Assembly (NCBI GenBank): GCA_964483175.1
Contig: CAZAAT010000011.1
Location: forward strand, 1 to 40,080
Direction: 5' to 3'
DNA: 40,080 nt
DNA from: JAAYHC01 sp964483175
GTDB taxonomy: Bacteria > Bacillota > UBA5301
In this document: piece after piece, positions 1-8,552 of the stretch
Numbering within the stretch: the stretch's first letter is position 1
How the letters are laid out: the number at the start of each line of letters is the position of its first letter
Notes under the pieces: generated by a model
The model's database searches: none
Seen by the model: only the letters and a program-made list of their open reading frames with translations
Told to the model about the DNA's origin: nothing
Program-made: the position numbers and the translations under genes

Positions 1-618
1 GCAGCCTACCACCTTTGCCATGCCAGTTCAAGTGAGTCGGTCGACCTGGTTGAGAATGCGAAGAGCATGGGACTAGCGTCAACTGCCGAAGTCACCTCCA
101 ATCATCTGGTGTTGGCCACCGAGGATGTCCCTGCTTGGACCGGTCTGTATAAAGTAAATCCTCCCCTGCGCCCACGCACTGAGGTAGAGGCTCTGGTCGC
201 CGGTCTAAATCAGGGGATTATCGATTGCATAGCTACTGACCATGCTCCACACACTGCAACTGAGAAAGCATTGCCACCGCCCGAAGCTCCCTTTGGTTTT
301 AGCGGACTCGAGGTGGCCTTTCCCACCTTATATTCACGGCTGGTGAAGAATGGCCAATTAGCCCTAGAGCGCTTGCTTGCCGCAATGTGCCTTGAACCAC
401 GCAAGCTGCTTGGTCAAACCTGCCCGGATCTGGGCCTTCAACCCGGAGATCCGGCCGACCTGACCCTGCTCGACCTTGAGCATATCCAACTTGTTACCGC
501 TGAAAGTTTGGTTTCGCGGGGTAAAAACACCCCCTTTATCGGCCACACCCTCACTGGTTGGCCGCAGTTAACCATGGCTAGCGGTAAAATTGTCTGGTCT
601 GATAAGGAGTATTACTGA
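1..618 (+). CDS. pyrC: dihydroorotase, C-terminal part (5' end outside window)
   Basis: Third step of de novo UMP synthesis: reversible cyclisation of carbamoyl-aspartate to dihydroorotate, cytoplasmic Zn enzyme. The frame is open from base 1, so the gene enters from the left. The first visible residues contain CHASSSES, matching the family's metal-ligand His strand (HxST). The metal-binding Asp lies in ATDHAPHT (codon 238-240). One oddity is that the usual EVTPHHL reads EVTSNHL; to my knowledge this motif is not itself a metal ligand. The TGA shares one base with the pyrK ATG (TGATG), so the two are translationally coupled. In Bacillus carAB sits between pyrC and pyrK; here it is absent. Identity is secure. 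Confidence 0.95.
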   Translation, partial: AAYHLCHASSSESVDLVENAKSMGLASTAEVTSNHLVLATEDVPAWTGLYKVNPPLRPRTEVEALVAGLNQGIIDCIATDHAPHTATEKALPPPEAPFGFSGLEVAFPTLYSRLVKNGQLALERLLAAMCLEPRKLLGQTCPDLGLQPGDPADLTLLDLEHIQLVTAESLVSRGKNTPFIGHTLTGWPQLTMASGKIVWSDKEYY

Positions 619-1424
619 TGAACAAATACCTTGGCACCATCCTAAACGCTACTCGCCTCACCACAAACATCTTTAAGTTAGTTGTCAGCGTCCCCGAACT
701 GACCGAGATTGTCTCCCCAGGACAATTCTGCCAGATTCGCATCGCTAATGACCTCAGCCATGACCCCTTGCTGCGGCGTCCGATAAGTATTGCCGACTAC
801 GATCCGAGCCGGCAGAAGCTATCCTTCATCATTCGTGAAAGCGGCAGAGGCACCAAGTTCCTGGCTCGGCTATTTCCAGGGCAAAAAATAGATCTCTTCG
901 GCCCGCTCGGTACGGGGTTTCCGGTCCACCACTTGGCCAAGGGTGATCACGCCCTCTTAATTGCGGGTGGTGTCGGCGCTCCCCCGCTTTATTTCCTGGC
1001 GCGTCAACTCCATGCCAAGGGTGTTGAGTGTACAACCATCCTTGGTTTTCGCAGCCAGTCCGAGAGTTTTTTGCTTGATGAGTTCTCCGAATTCGGTCAG
1101 GTCCGGGTGGTAACTGATGACGGCACCTTGGGCAAGTGTGGGAATGCCTGCACCGAACTTACCGCCTGTGCAACTGAGGGGCTGCGCTGGACCCATGGGT
1201 TTGCTTGCGGACCCTTGCCGATGCTCAAAGCTCTCCAACAACAACTCAGCGCTGATCATCGCCCGGTCTGGATCTCACTAGAAAAGCGCATGGCCTGTGG
1301 GCTGGGAGCCTGTGCGGCCTGCACCTGTCAGCCAACAAACCTGAAAGACACTCAAGGCTGGCCACGCTTGGTCTGCACAGACGGACCCGTCTTTCGGTTA
1401 GGGGAGGTGGAACTAAGTGAATAA
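618..1424 (+). CDS. pyrK: dihydroorotate dehydrogenase electron transfer subunit
   Basis: FAD and [2Fe-2S] subunit that passes electrons from PyrD to NAD+ in the type-1B enzyme. The 268-aa length is typical. The FAD-binding RRPIS is at residues 53-57, and a glycine-rich NAD-binding segment GGVGAPP at about 117-123. The C-terminal [2Fe-2S] cluster ligands are C227, C232, C235 and C253. The ATG overlaps the pyrC stop by one base and the 3' end overlaps pyrD by 8 bp. Cytoplasmic, acts as a heterotetramer with PyrD. Confidence 0.96.
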   Translation: MNKYLGTILNATRLTTNIFKLVVSVPELTEIVSPGQFCQIRIANDLSHDPLLRRPISIADYDPSRQKLSFIIRESGRGTKFLARLFPGQKIDLFGPLGTGFPVHHLAKGDHALLIAGGVGAPPLYFLARQLHAKGVECTTILGFRSQSESFLLDEFSEFGQVRVVTDDGTLGKCGNACTELTACATEGLRWTHGFACGPLPMLKALQQQLSADHRPVWISLEKRMACGLGACAACTCQPTNLKDTQGWPRLVCTDGPVFRLGEVELSE

Positions 1425-2331
1425 CCAACTAACCGTCAACCTCGGTTCAATAAAGCTCAAAAACCCGATCATGCCGGCAAGCGGCTGTTTCGGTTTTGGT
1501 GAAGAATTTGCCCAGTTATATGAATTAAACCAGTTGGGCGCGGTGGTGGTTAAAGCCACCACTTTGAAGCCGACCTGGGGTAATCCCACCCCACGCGTCG
1601 CCGAGACCCCTAGTGGGATGCTCAACGCGATCGGGCTGCAAAACCCGGGGCTAGAGGTGGTCTGTAGAGAAAAACTCCCCTGGTTGGCAGAGCAACACGT
1701 CCCGATCATCGTCAATATCGCCGGAGAGACGGTAGCTGACTATGTAGCGGTAGCCGAACGGGTATCCCACCAACCTGGAGTAGTGGCTTTGGAGCTCAAT
1801 ATCTCCTGCCCCAACGTCCAGAAAGGTGGCTTGGCCTTCGGGACCTCAGCAGTGACAGCAGCCGAACTCACCAGAGCTGTCAAAGCTGTTTCGGCCGTTC
1901 CGGTCTTTGTCAAACTCTCGCCGAATGTAACCGATATTGTGGAGATCGCCCAAGCGGTCGAGGCTGCAGGTGCAGATGGTTTGAGTCTGATCAATACGTT
2001 ATTGGGTATGGCAATCGATCTGAGACGCCGTCGCCCGATTTTGGCGAATGTAACCGGTGGCCTATCCGGACCGGCGATCAAGCCGGTGGCATTGCGGATG
2101 ATCCACCAGGTTTATCGGGCCGTCTCGCTGCCGATCATCGGCATGGGCGGGATCAGTTCTGCGGAAGATGTGCTTGAATTCATACTTGCGGGTGCATCGG
2201 CGGTGGCAATCGGAACCGCCAACTTCGTCGATCCGCTGATCATGCCCCGAATTATTACCGAGCTACCTGGGCTGTTAACAGAACTCGGCGTAAACTCGAT
2301 CGCCGAACTCAGCGGCGCACTAGAAGTCTAA
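1417..2331 (+). CDS. pyrD: dihydroorotate dehydrogenase, catalytic subunit (type 1B)
   Basis: Oxidises dihydroorotate to orotate using FMN; the 1B class is defined by partnership with PyrK, encoded immediately upstream. The GTG start at 1417 is chosen because a GGGGAGG ribosome site lies at 1401-1407 and the frame begins NNQLTVNLG, the normal N-terminus. The catalytic Cys is C131 in ELNISCPNVQ. FMN phosphate-binding GMGGISSAED and AIGTANF are near the C-terminus. 304 aa, normal length. The NAD+-linked enzyme suits an anaerobe because it needs no quinone. Confidence 0.96.
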   Translation: MNNQLTVNLGSIKLKNPIMPASGCFGFGEEFAQLYELNQLGAVVVKATTLKPTWGNPTPRVAETPSGMLNAIGLQNPGLEVVCREKLPWLAEQHVPIIVNIAGETVADYVAVAERVSHQPGVVALELNISCPNVQKGGLAFGTSAVTAAELTRAVKAVSAVPVFVKLSPNVTDIVEIAQAVEAAGADGLSLINTLLGMAIDLRRRRPILANVTGGLSGPAIKPVALRMIHQVYRAVSLPIIGMGGISSAEDVLEFILAGASAVAIGTANFVDPLIMPRIITELPGLLTELGVNSIAELSGALEV

Positions 2332-2349
2332 ATACCGGGAGGATAAGCA

Positions 2350-3048
2350 ATGAACCCCATGGACAAAATCATCTTAGCCCTAGACTTTCCCACTCTAGCT
2401 GAGGCCGAAACTTGTCTGCAGAAATTGCCTGAATTAACTTGGGTCAAGGTCGGAATGGAGCTTTTTTACGCGGAAGGCCCGCAAGTCATACGAAACCTCA
2501 AAGATCGTGGGTACAAAGTCTTCTTAGACCTTAAACTGCATGATATTCCGAATACCGTCTATAGCGCCACCAAGTCCTTGCTAAGTTTAGGCGCCGATAT
2601 GCTTAACTACCATGTGGCCGGAGGGAAAGCAATGCTGGCCGCAGCAGTCCAGGCCAGCGTGGAAATGCCTGGTAAGCAACCAATTCTCATCGGAGTCACC
2701 CAGTTAACCAGCACCGATCAGATTACTCTGGAAAGAGAAATCGGCATCACCCGGCCATTGGCCGAAGTTGTACTCTCCTATGCTAGTTTGGCCAAGGAAA
2801 CCGGCCTACATGGCGTTGTCTGCTCCGCCTTAGAAACAACCGCAATCAAAGGTCAAATGGGAGCGGACTTTATCACGGTAACCCCGGGAATCCGCCTGGA
2901 GACAGCAGATACCCAGGACCAAAAACGGGTGGTTACCCCAAAACAAGCACTAGAATACGGCAGCGACTTTCTGGTGATCGGGCGTCCCCTCACCAAGGCC
3001 GCCCAGCCCACAGCTGCCTGGGAAGAAATCAAAAGACAATTACTTTAA
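2350..3048 (+). CDS. pyrF: orotidine 5'-phosphate decarboxylase
   Basis: Last step to UMP: decarboxylation of OMP, TIM barrel, homodimer. 232 aa. The catalytic Asp-Lys-x-x-Asp array is D60-K62-D65 in LDLKLHDIPNTV, with the phosphate-binding GADFITVTPGIR and a DFLVIGRPLT segment near the C-terminus. ATG with GGGAGG 13 bases upstream, 18 bp after pyrD. A second Met at codon 4 (2359) is a possible alternative start. Confidence 0.96.
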   Translation: MNPMDKIILALDFPTLAEAETCLQKLPELTWVKVGMELFYAEGPQVIRNLKDRGYKVFLDLKLHDIPNTVYSATKSLLSLGADMLNYHVAGGKAMLAAAVQASVEMPGKQPILIGVTQLTSTDQITLEREIGITRPLAEVVLSYASLAKETGLHGVVCSALETTAIKGQMGADFITVTPGIRLETADTQDQKRVVTPKQALEYGSDFLVIGRPLTKAAQPTAAWEEIKRQLL

Positions 3049-3067
3049 ACTCGAGGGGGAAAATCTG

Positions 3068-3643
3068 ATGCAACAGCAAGAGCTATTGGAGTTACTAAAA
3101 GAAACCGGGGTCTATACTACCGGACATTTTCGACTCTCCTCCGGCCGCCATTCCGGAGAATACCTACAATGTGCCCACTTATTACAGTGGCCGGATAAAA
3201 CAGAGCTAGTCGCCAGGGCCATGGCTGACCAGTTAGCCGCCCTGCGTCCGGATACAGTCATCGGTCCAGCCCTCGGAGGAATTGTCATCGCTTATGAGTT
3301 AGCCCGCGCTCTCGGGGCCCGGGCAATATTTGCCGAACGTGACTCAGACAATCAAATGAGCCTACGACGGGGGTTTGCACTCCAGCCCGCTGAGAAAGTT
3401 TTGGTGGTTGAAGATGTCGTCACGACCGGCGGCTCGGTTCAGGAGGTCTTAGATCTTCTGGCTGGGTTGGCGGTAGAAGTGGTCGGTGTCACCTCGATCA
3501 TCGACCGTAGTAACGGCGCGGTCGATTTTGGAGTGCCCTTCTTTCCGCTCCTCACCATGCCGGTCCGTTCATACCCTCCCGAGGAGTGCCCGCTGTGTCA
3601 AAGCGGCATCGAATTGACCAAACCAGGCAGCCGTAAGTATTAA
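3068..3643 (+). CDS. pyrE: orotate phosphoribosyltransferase
   Basis: Transfers ribose 5-phosphate from PRPP to orotate, giving OMP. 191 aa. The PRPP-binding loop is VEDVVTTGGS at about residues 114-123. The C-terminal tail ends with a CxxC pair (CPLCQSG), as in the longer clostridial and thermophile-type PyrE. ATG preceded by GAGGGGGA. Last gene of the pyr operon. No classical T-tract terminator follows, only an inverted repeat at 3649-3672 that coincides with the hsp20 promoter. Confidence 0.95.
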   Translation: MQQQELLELLKETGVYTTGHFRLSSGRHSGEYLQCAHLLQWPDKTELVARAMADQLAALRPDTVIGPALGGIVIAYELARALGARAIFAERDSDNQMSLRRGFALQPAEKVLVVEDVVTTGGSVQEVLDLLAGLAVEVVGVTSIIDRSNGAVDFGVPFFPLLTMPVRSYPPEECPLCQSGIELTKPGSRKY

Positions 3644-3653
3644 ACCGGCCCTC

Positions 3654-3682
3654 TTGACAAAAATAGAGAGGGGAAATATAAT
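3654..3682 (+). promoter_or_regulatory. consensus sigma-A promoter of hsp20, with overlapping inverted repeat
   Basis: TTGACA (3654-3659), exactly 17 bases, TATAAT (3677-3682): a perfect vegetative consensus upstream of hsp20. A 6-bp inverted repeat CCCTCT/AGAGGG (3649-3654 and 3667-3672) overlaps the -35 and spacer and could be an operator. It is not a CIRCE element. Confidence 0.88.
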
Positions 3683-3725
3683 ATAGTCAGACAAAGGTCA
3701 AACATTTAATAACGGAGGGATTAGC

Positions 3726-4145
3726 ATGTATCATTTGATGAGAAGGCATGGTTCGCCGATGCAGGAGTTTAAGCGCCTGTTGAACTCGCCGTTCTTCTCG
3801 GAGTTCGCTGATTTTTGGGAGCGTCCCTTCCCTGCCACGGATGTTAAAGACCTCACAGATAGTATTGAAGTCACCATGGACCTACCAGGATTCGAAAAGG
3901 ATCAGATCAATATCGAATATACTAACAATCGGCTCACTGTATCCGGCGGCACTGAAAGCGTAACCAAGGTCGAAGAGAAAGACTTTTTCCGCCAAGAGCG
4001 CTACTCGGGCTCCTTCCGGCGGGAGATCGCCCTTCCCAGCGAGGTCGATTTTGCCGAAGCCAAAGCTAACTTCAAAAACGGTGTTCTCCGCATTGTATTG
4101 CCGAAAACCGGCCAAAGCAAAATCAATCGCATTGAGATCGAGTAA
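3726..4145 (+). CDS. Hsp20/alpha-crystallin small heat shock protein
   Basis: ATP-independent holdase chaperone. 139 aa with the alpha-crystallin domain from about residue 38: IEVTMDLPGFEKDQI opens it and the closing G-V-L motif is FKNGVLRIVLPK, followed by a short tail (QSKINRIEIE). ATG with CGGAGGG upstream. Monocistronic: a perfect promoter in front and an intrinsic terminator behind. Promoter strength implies that control must come from a repressor or be constitutive; the only operator candidate seen is the repeat over the -35. Confidence 0.93.
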   Translation: MYHLMRRHGSPMQEFKRLLNSPFFSEFADFWERPFPATDVKDLTDSIEVTMDLPGFEKDQINIEYTNNRLTVSGGTESVTKVEEKDFFRQERYSGSFRREIALPSEVDFAEAKANFKNGVLRIVLPKTGQSKINRIEIE

Positions 4146-4178
4146 GCCGGTCTGATCATTTCTGACCAATTGCTCCAC

Positions 4179-4203
4179 AGGCCCATCAGGGCCTTCTCTT
4201 TTT
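4179..4203 (+). terminator. intrinsic terminator of hsp20
   Basis: AGGCCC-ATCA-GGGCCT hairpin (4179-4194) followed by TCTCTTTTT. Confidence 0.85.
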
Positions 4204-4293
4204 GCCTAATTTATTCGAAGATTTCGGAAACTAACTCTACCACTCCGGACGTTATAACAACATGTAATCTTTAATGCTAAGGAGTGGAATGAT

Positions 4294-4857
4294 TTGGTCA
4301 ACAAGCGAGATCTCGTTCTGCAGAAAAAGCGTCCCAAGCGCACCCAACTCTTGCTGCTCGTCGGCGTACTCGTCATCGGTGTGGTCGCGGTTATTGCTTT
4401 TAATACCGCGAATAAGAGCAAGGTTGCCTCCCTGCCGTATGCCACCGAACTGGCCCCCCAGAACTATCAGCAACAACGGATCAGTCAGACTCCGGTTGAA
4501 TCTATTGTGGCCAACGGTACTATCCAAATCCCATTACAAGAGTTACAAGCTAACAAATTCATCATCACCACCTATACCAGTGGCACGAAATCGCTCAAAT
4601 TAACCTCATATATTGCTCCTTCAGGCAAGGTAATTACTGCGGTGAGCATCTGTGAGCCATGCCGCTCAGAGACCTTTCACATCGCTGGAAACCATTTAGT
4701 GTGTAATGCTTGCAATACCAGATGGGTCCTGGAGACGCTACAAGGCATCTCAGGAGGTTGTCTGAACTATCCGCCCGATGTCCTGGAAAGCACAGTGGAA
4801 AACGGGAACATCGTCATCGCCGAAAGCCTAGTTGCTAATTGGCAGCCGCGAGTATAG
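4294..4857 (+). CDS. DUF2318-like Cys-rich membrane-anchored protein
   Basis: 187 aa with one N-terminal membrane helix (about residues 17-36) and an extracytoplasmic domain. That domain carries CEPC (C120, C123), CNAC (C137, C140) and a further C156, the pattern of DUF2318 proteins annotated as Fe-S-containing. The TTG start at 4294 is chosen because AAGGAG at 4279-4284 is well spaced from it and no ATG/GTG is better placed. In other bacteria DUF2318 proteins sit with FtsX/MacB-like permeases and an ATPase in iron-acquisition loci (the p19/fetABCDEF type). The same trio occurs here, but without Ftr1/P19 or thioredoxin genes, so a metal or redox role is inference. Confidence 0.8.
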   Translation: MVNKRDLVLQKKRPKRTQLLLLVGVLVIGVVAVIAFNTANKSKVASLPYATELAPQNYQQQRISQTPVESIVANGTIQIPLQELQANKFIITTYTSGTKSLKLTSYIAPSGKVITAVSICEPCRSETFHIAGNHLVCNACNTRWVLETLQGISGGCLNYPPDVLESTVENGNIVIAESLVANWQPRV

Positions 4858-4868
4858 GAGAAAAAGTT

Positions 4869-6023
4869 ATGCGCCTAAGCCACATCTCGTATAGCAACCT
4901 CAAACGCAGGAGGGGCAAGACACTTTTTTCCGTGGCCAGCTTAGCCATGGGAGTAGCTGTCTTCGTAGCTCTCCAAGCGATCAGCGGGACGCTCCAATCT
5001 GATCTCGCCCACCAGCTAGATCAATATGGCGCCAATCTCCTGATTGTTCCAAAATCTGATTCTTTGAGCTTGAGCTATGGCGGAATAACCGTAGGTCAGG
5101 TAGGCCTGGGACAACAGCAGATTAGCATCGATTCACTCGTAAAAATTGGCGAAATTCATGACGCCGACAGCATCAGCGCCGTCTCCCCGAAAGTGGTTGG
5201 AGCGGCCTCAACCCAGATCGGTGATGTACTGGTGGTCGGAGTTGACTTTGCTCAGGAATTCAGCTTGAAAAAATGGTGGAACTTGACCGGGCGGCGTCCT
5301 TCGGGTCCCTCTGAGGTCATTTTAGGCTCCGAAGTCGCCAGCAAACTCGCGAAAGCTCCAGCCGATGCTTTTCAACTGGGTGGTACCCAAGTATCAGTAG
5401 CCGGAATTCTCGCTGAAACCGGCTCCCAAGATGACCAGGCCATCTTTTTAGAGCTTTCTGAAGCCCAGACTTTGTTGAATATGCCTGGTCAATTAAGTCT
5501 AATCGAGATCGCCGCACTCTGCACTACTTGTCCGATCGAAGAGATTGCCGCTCAACTAAGCCAAGCAATTCCTGTAGCCAGAGTCACCCCTTTGAAAGAG
5601 GCCGTAGCGACCAGAGAAGCAATGACTGAGCGTCTGGCCACCTTTGCTACCGCCATTTCGGTCCTGGTCATCATCATTAGCTCACTGGTTGTTCTAACTA
5701 CCGTGATGAGCTCGGTCAACGATCGAACCAGGGAAATTGGGATTCTGCGGGCGATCGGCTTTCGCCAGAGTCACGTGGCCAAGATCATTTTGATTGAAGC
5801 TGTTATTGTTGGCCTGCTAGGCGGGGTTACCGGCACCCTGTTAGGCTATCTTGGCTATAACGCAGGCATCAACATCTTAGCTGCGGATGCTGCCAGCGGA
5901 TTATCCTTGGAACTGATATTCTGGCCCATAGTAGTCGCTGTTGGCCTAGCCGTTTTCGCCAGCACCCCCGGGGTCATCAAAGCAACCCGCTTAGAGCCGG
6001 TCGAAGCACTCAGAGTCTTATAA
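4869..6023 (+). CDS. FtsX/MacB-family ABC transporter permease
   Basis: 384 aa. One membrane helix near residues 16-37, a periplasmic MacB-type core domain of about 200 residues, then three helices in the C-terminal FtsX domain (from about 260). EIGILRAIGF before the second helix group is characteristic of the family. A longer frame opens at a TTG (4839), but ATG 4869 has the ATAGGAGA ribosome site and gives a normal N-terminus. Partner of the ATPase downstream. MacB-type systems act as mechanotransmitters rather than classical importers; the substrate is unknown. Confidence 0.9.
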   Translation: MRLSHISYSNLKRRRGKTLFSVASLAMGVAVFVALQAISGTLQSDLAHQLDQYGANLLIVPKSDSLSLSYGGITVGQVGLGQQQISIDSLVKIGEIHDADSISAVSPKVVGAASTQIGDVLVVGVDFAQEFSLKKWWNLTGRRPSGPSEVILGSEVASKLAKAPADAFQLGGTQVSVAGILAETGSQDDQAIFLELSEAQTLLNMPGQLSLIEIAALCTTCPIEEIAAQLSQAIPVARVTPLKEAVATREAMTERLATFATAISVLVIIISSLVVLTTVMSSVNDRTREIGILRAIGFRQSHVAKIILIEAVIVGLLGGVTGTLLGYLGYNAGINILAADAASGLSLELIFWPIVVAVGLAVFASTPGVIKATRLEPVEALRVL

Positions 6024-6037
6024 TCGGAGGGAACAAG

Positions 6038-6709
6038 ATGTCAACCTTGGTTAAAGCACAACAAATCAGCAAAGTCTATCAGACCGGTTCAGTTACCACT
6101 ACAGCCCTCCAAGAGGTCGATCTCTCCGTCTCCAAGGGCGAGTACCTCTCCATCATGGGACCCTCGGGTTCGGGCAAGAGCACCTTGCTTAGCATCATCG
6201 GTGGGCTTTGCCAACCAACTCAGGGCTTATTAGAAGTGGACGGCTTCAACGTCTATGATCTACCCGGCGAAAAATTAGCTGACTACCGGCGGGAATACAT
6301 CGGCTTTGTTTTTCAGCAGTTTCAGTTGATTCCGTACTTGACCGCTTTGGAAAATGTGATGCTCCCGCTGGTAGCGGCAGGGCGAACAGAGAAAGAACAG
6401 GTGGCGGCAGCGATTGAAGTTTTGGAGAAAGTCGGACTAAAAGACAAGGTCCACCGGCTGCCGAGCCAGCTTTCGGGTGGTGAGCAAGAACGGGTTGCCA
6501 TCTCCCGGGCGATCGTGAACAAACCGCCGCTCATTTTGGCTGATGAACCGACTGGGGCGCTGGATTCGCAGACCACCGAAGAAATCCTCGAACTGCTAGC
6601 CCAGTTACATGCTGAGGGTCAAACAATCATCGTAATTACCCACAATCCCACTGTGGCCGATAGTGCAGATCGAGTCATTAGAATCATTGACGGAAAAATT
6701 GTCGATTAA
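6038..6709 (+). CDS. ABC transporter ATP-binding protein (LolD/MacB type)
   Basis: 223-aa ATPase. Walker A GPSGSGKST (41-49), Q-loop in FVFQQFQLIP (about 89-98), signature LSGGEQ (144-149), Walker B ILADEP (165-170), D-loop TGALDS, switch His H201. Energises the permease 15 bp upstream, with CGGAGGG in the gap. Its stop overlaps the stop of the opposing radical SAM gene by 4 bp (TTAA at 6706-6709). Confidence 0.95.
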   Translation: MSTLVKAQQISKVYQTGSVTTTALQEVDLSVSKGEYLSIMGPSGSGKSTLLSIIGGLCQPTQGLLEVDGFNVYDLPGEKLADYRREYIGFVFQQFQLIPYLTALENVMLPLVAAGRTEKEQVAAAIEVLEKVGLKDKVHRLPSQLSGGEQERVAISRAIVNKPPLILADEPTGALDSQTTEEILELLAQLHAEGQTIIVITHNPTVADSADRVIRIIDGKIVD

Positions 6710-8169
6710 CTCACCAACATTTTCTGCAGGTACTTTTCGACCGCAGCCGGAATCTTGCCTGCTCCGGTTAAATGGGCCTTCAGAAATGAGCTAGAAAGCA
6801 TTTCATTGAGTGAATTAATCAGGTAATGTCTGTTGAAATCATCTGGCATCGCCTCCCATTTCGGGAGTTTTTGCAGGTAGAATTTCCGGTAACAGGCCAA
6901 CATCTGCTGTTCTAATTCTTTGATCGAAAGCCTCTCCGGCTTGATTATTGGAGTCACGAGGTTATATTTACTGTAGTCACAACTGACGATATGCGGTTTC
7001 AGTTCCTCATACATATCAGCATATGGCCAGGGGGCCAGCATTAAAAAGTGGGCAAAATCTGGATCATACTCGATGGCTTGGGCTAAAGTTTGAGCAATGG
7101 ATTTCTTAGTTTCCTCGGGGGTCCCTAAAATAAAGGAGGTTTCTGAGATGATGCCGGCTTCGCGCAGGATGCGCAGCGCCTCCTTGCTCTGATCAACTTT
7201 GATGTTTTTCTTAAACCGATCGAGCCCATCTTGCGATGCCGCTTCGACGCCGACATAAATGTGAATAACCCCGGCCTGCTTATACTTCCACATAATATCG
7301 GCATCACGGACAATATCTTCGACCCGGGTCTCCATTAACAGGTATATTGGTCGCTCCAAGGCGATGATCCCATCGAGAATCTGCTCCCAGCGTGCACGTT
7401 CCTTGGTCGGAAATTCGTCGCCTAACATAAACACATTGACCCCGAACTTTTCGTTGAGTTCGGCAATTTCCGCGACGACATTTTCGGGGCTGCGCCCACG
7501 CCATTGGCGTTCCCAAAATTTCTGCTGAGAACAAAAACCACATTCTTCACTACAACCCCGCGATGAACTGATCACCGCCAAGGTAGAGCCTGGTACCATA
7601 AAGTAAGTGTAGTCAGTCCAATCCAGCAAGTCCCAGGCCGGTTGGAGTTGATCAAGCTCTTCGCTGCTCATTTGTTCGCGCTTGCGTGTTGCGATCAGTT
7701 CTCCATCACGTAAAAAGGCCAGCCCAGGGATTGTAGACGGGTCTGCTTGTTCACTTAGGCAATTGGCTAACTCTACGATGGTTCGTTCGGCTTCGCCACG
7801 TATGACATAGTCGACAGTCTCAGGATGTTCAGCAAATACTTCCGCATACATCAAAGTCGGATGGATCCCGCCGAAGATTGTAGTGATCCCTAGATCAAGC
7901 TGTTTTACGGCCGTCAATACCTCAATAGCCGCTGGATACGAGGGTGTAAAGGCGGTTAAGCCGACGATATCCGGTTTCTCCAGGCGCACTCGCTCGATAA
8001 TCTGGTTGAGATCATGGTCGAGGGTCATCGCATCATAGATGATCGGATCATGTCCTGCCCTTCTTAGCTCACCGGCTAAATAGACGTAATTCAGGGGGGT
8101 CCAGCGACCAGCCACCTCTAAAATCCCGCAGTGGTACGGGGGGGTAACTAACAATATTTTCAAACCCAT
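6706..8169 (-). CDS. B12-binding radical SAM protein, BchE-like
   Basis: 487 aa. The N-terminal cobalamin-binding Rossmann domain spans about residues 1-140 (PDIVGLTAF, IFGGIHPT) and lacks the DxHxxG base-off motif. The radical SAM domain has the cluster ligands C206-C210-C213. The flanking SRGC...CSQQKFW resembles the BchE family (Mg-protoporphyrin ester cyclase). Other B12/rSAM enzymes do methylations or rearrangements, so the reaction is not predictable. ATG with AAAAGGAGG upstream. It overlaps the end of the small membrane protein gene by 10 bp and is the last gene of the cytochrome maturation string, which suggests a tetrapyrrole or cytochrome-related task (inference). Confidence 0.88.
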   Translation of the reverse strand: MGLKILLVTPPYHCGILEVAGRWTPLNYVYLAGELRRAGHDPIIYDAMTLDHDLNQIIERVRLEKPDIVGLTAFTPSYPAAIEVLTAVKQLDLGITTIFGGIHPTLMYAEVFAEHPETVDYVIRGEAERTIVELANCLSEQADPSTIPGLAFLRDGELIATRKREQMSSEELDQLQPAWDLLDWTDYTYFMVPGSTLAVISSSRGCSEECGFCSQQKFWERQWRGRSPENVVAEIAELNEKFGVNVFMLGDEFPTKERARWEQILDGIIALERPIYLLMETRVEDIVRDADIMWKYKQAGVIHIYVGVEAASQDGLDRFKKNIKVDQSKEALRILREAGIISETSFILGTPEETKKSIAQTLAQAIEYDPDFAHFLMLAPWPYADMYEELKPHIVSCDYSKYNLVTPIIKPERLSIKELEQQMLACYRKFYLQKLPKWEAMPDDFNRHYLINSLNEMLSSSFLKAHLTGAGKIPAAVEKYLQKMLVS

Positions 8170-8552
8170 GGTTGCTCCTCCTTTTTATGGCTAGCCGGGC
8201 TGCAATAACGCCGATTAATTTGGTGCTGGATAATGGCACCGCTAATCGCAACCGCCGCCAACAAGATATGTTTGACCACCAAGGCTGCTACCTGACCTCG
8301 CCCGGCAGCCGGCAGCCATTCATATTCATAATAATTGATGGTCCGGATGGCACCACCGAGAATAATCCACACCCAGGCGGCCAAAGTTACCTTGCGCATG
8401 TGTCGAACAACCTGTTTAACGAGAGGGGTATGTACATCACCCAAAGAACTGTTGGCCTTATGTATCCACCAGGTTAAAAGCATTGCGCTAAACAGAATGC
8501 CAACTGCAAGGTCATGAAAGTAGTTGCTCAGCATCACTACGATTGCTTTCAT
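8160..8552 (-). CDS. small polytopic membrane protein, His-rich, unknown function
   Basis: 130 aa with about four membrane helices (roughly 8-30, 54-72, 86-108 and a partly amphipathic stretch). Several histidines lie near helix ends: H13, H31, H51, H95, H110. That spacing is reminiscent of CopD-like or b-type haem-binding membrane proteins, but I do not recognise the family. It overlaps resB by 4 bp (ATGA) and the radical SAM gene by 10 bp, so it is firmly part of the operon. Confidence 0.72.
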   Translation of the reverse strand: MKAIVVMLSNYFHDLAVGILFSAMLLTWWIHKANSSLGDVHTPLVKQVVRHMRKVTLAAWVWIILGGAIRTINYYEYEWLPAAGRGQVAALVVKHILLAAVAISGAIIQHQINRRYCSPASHKKEEQPWV

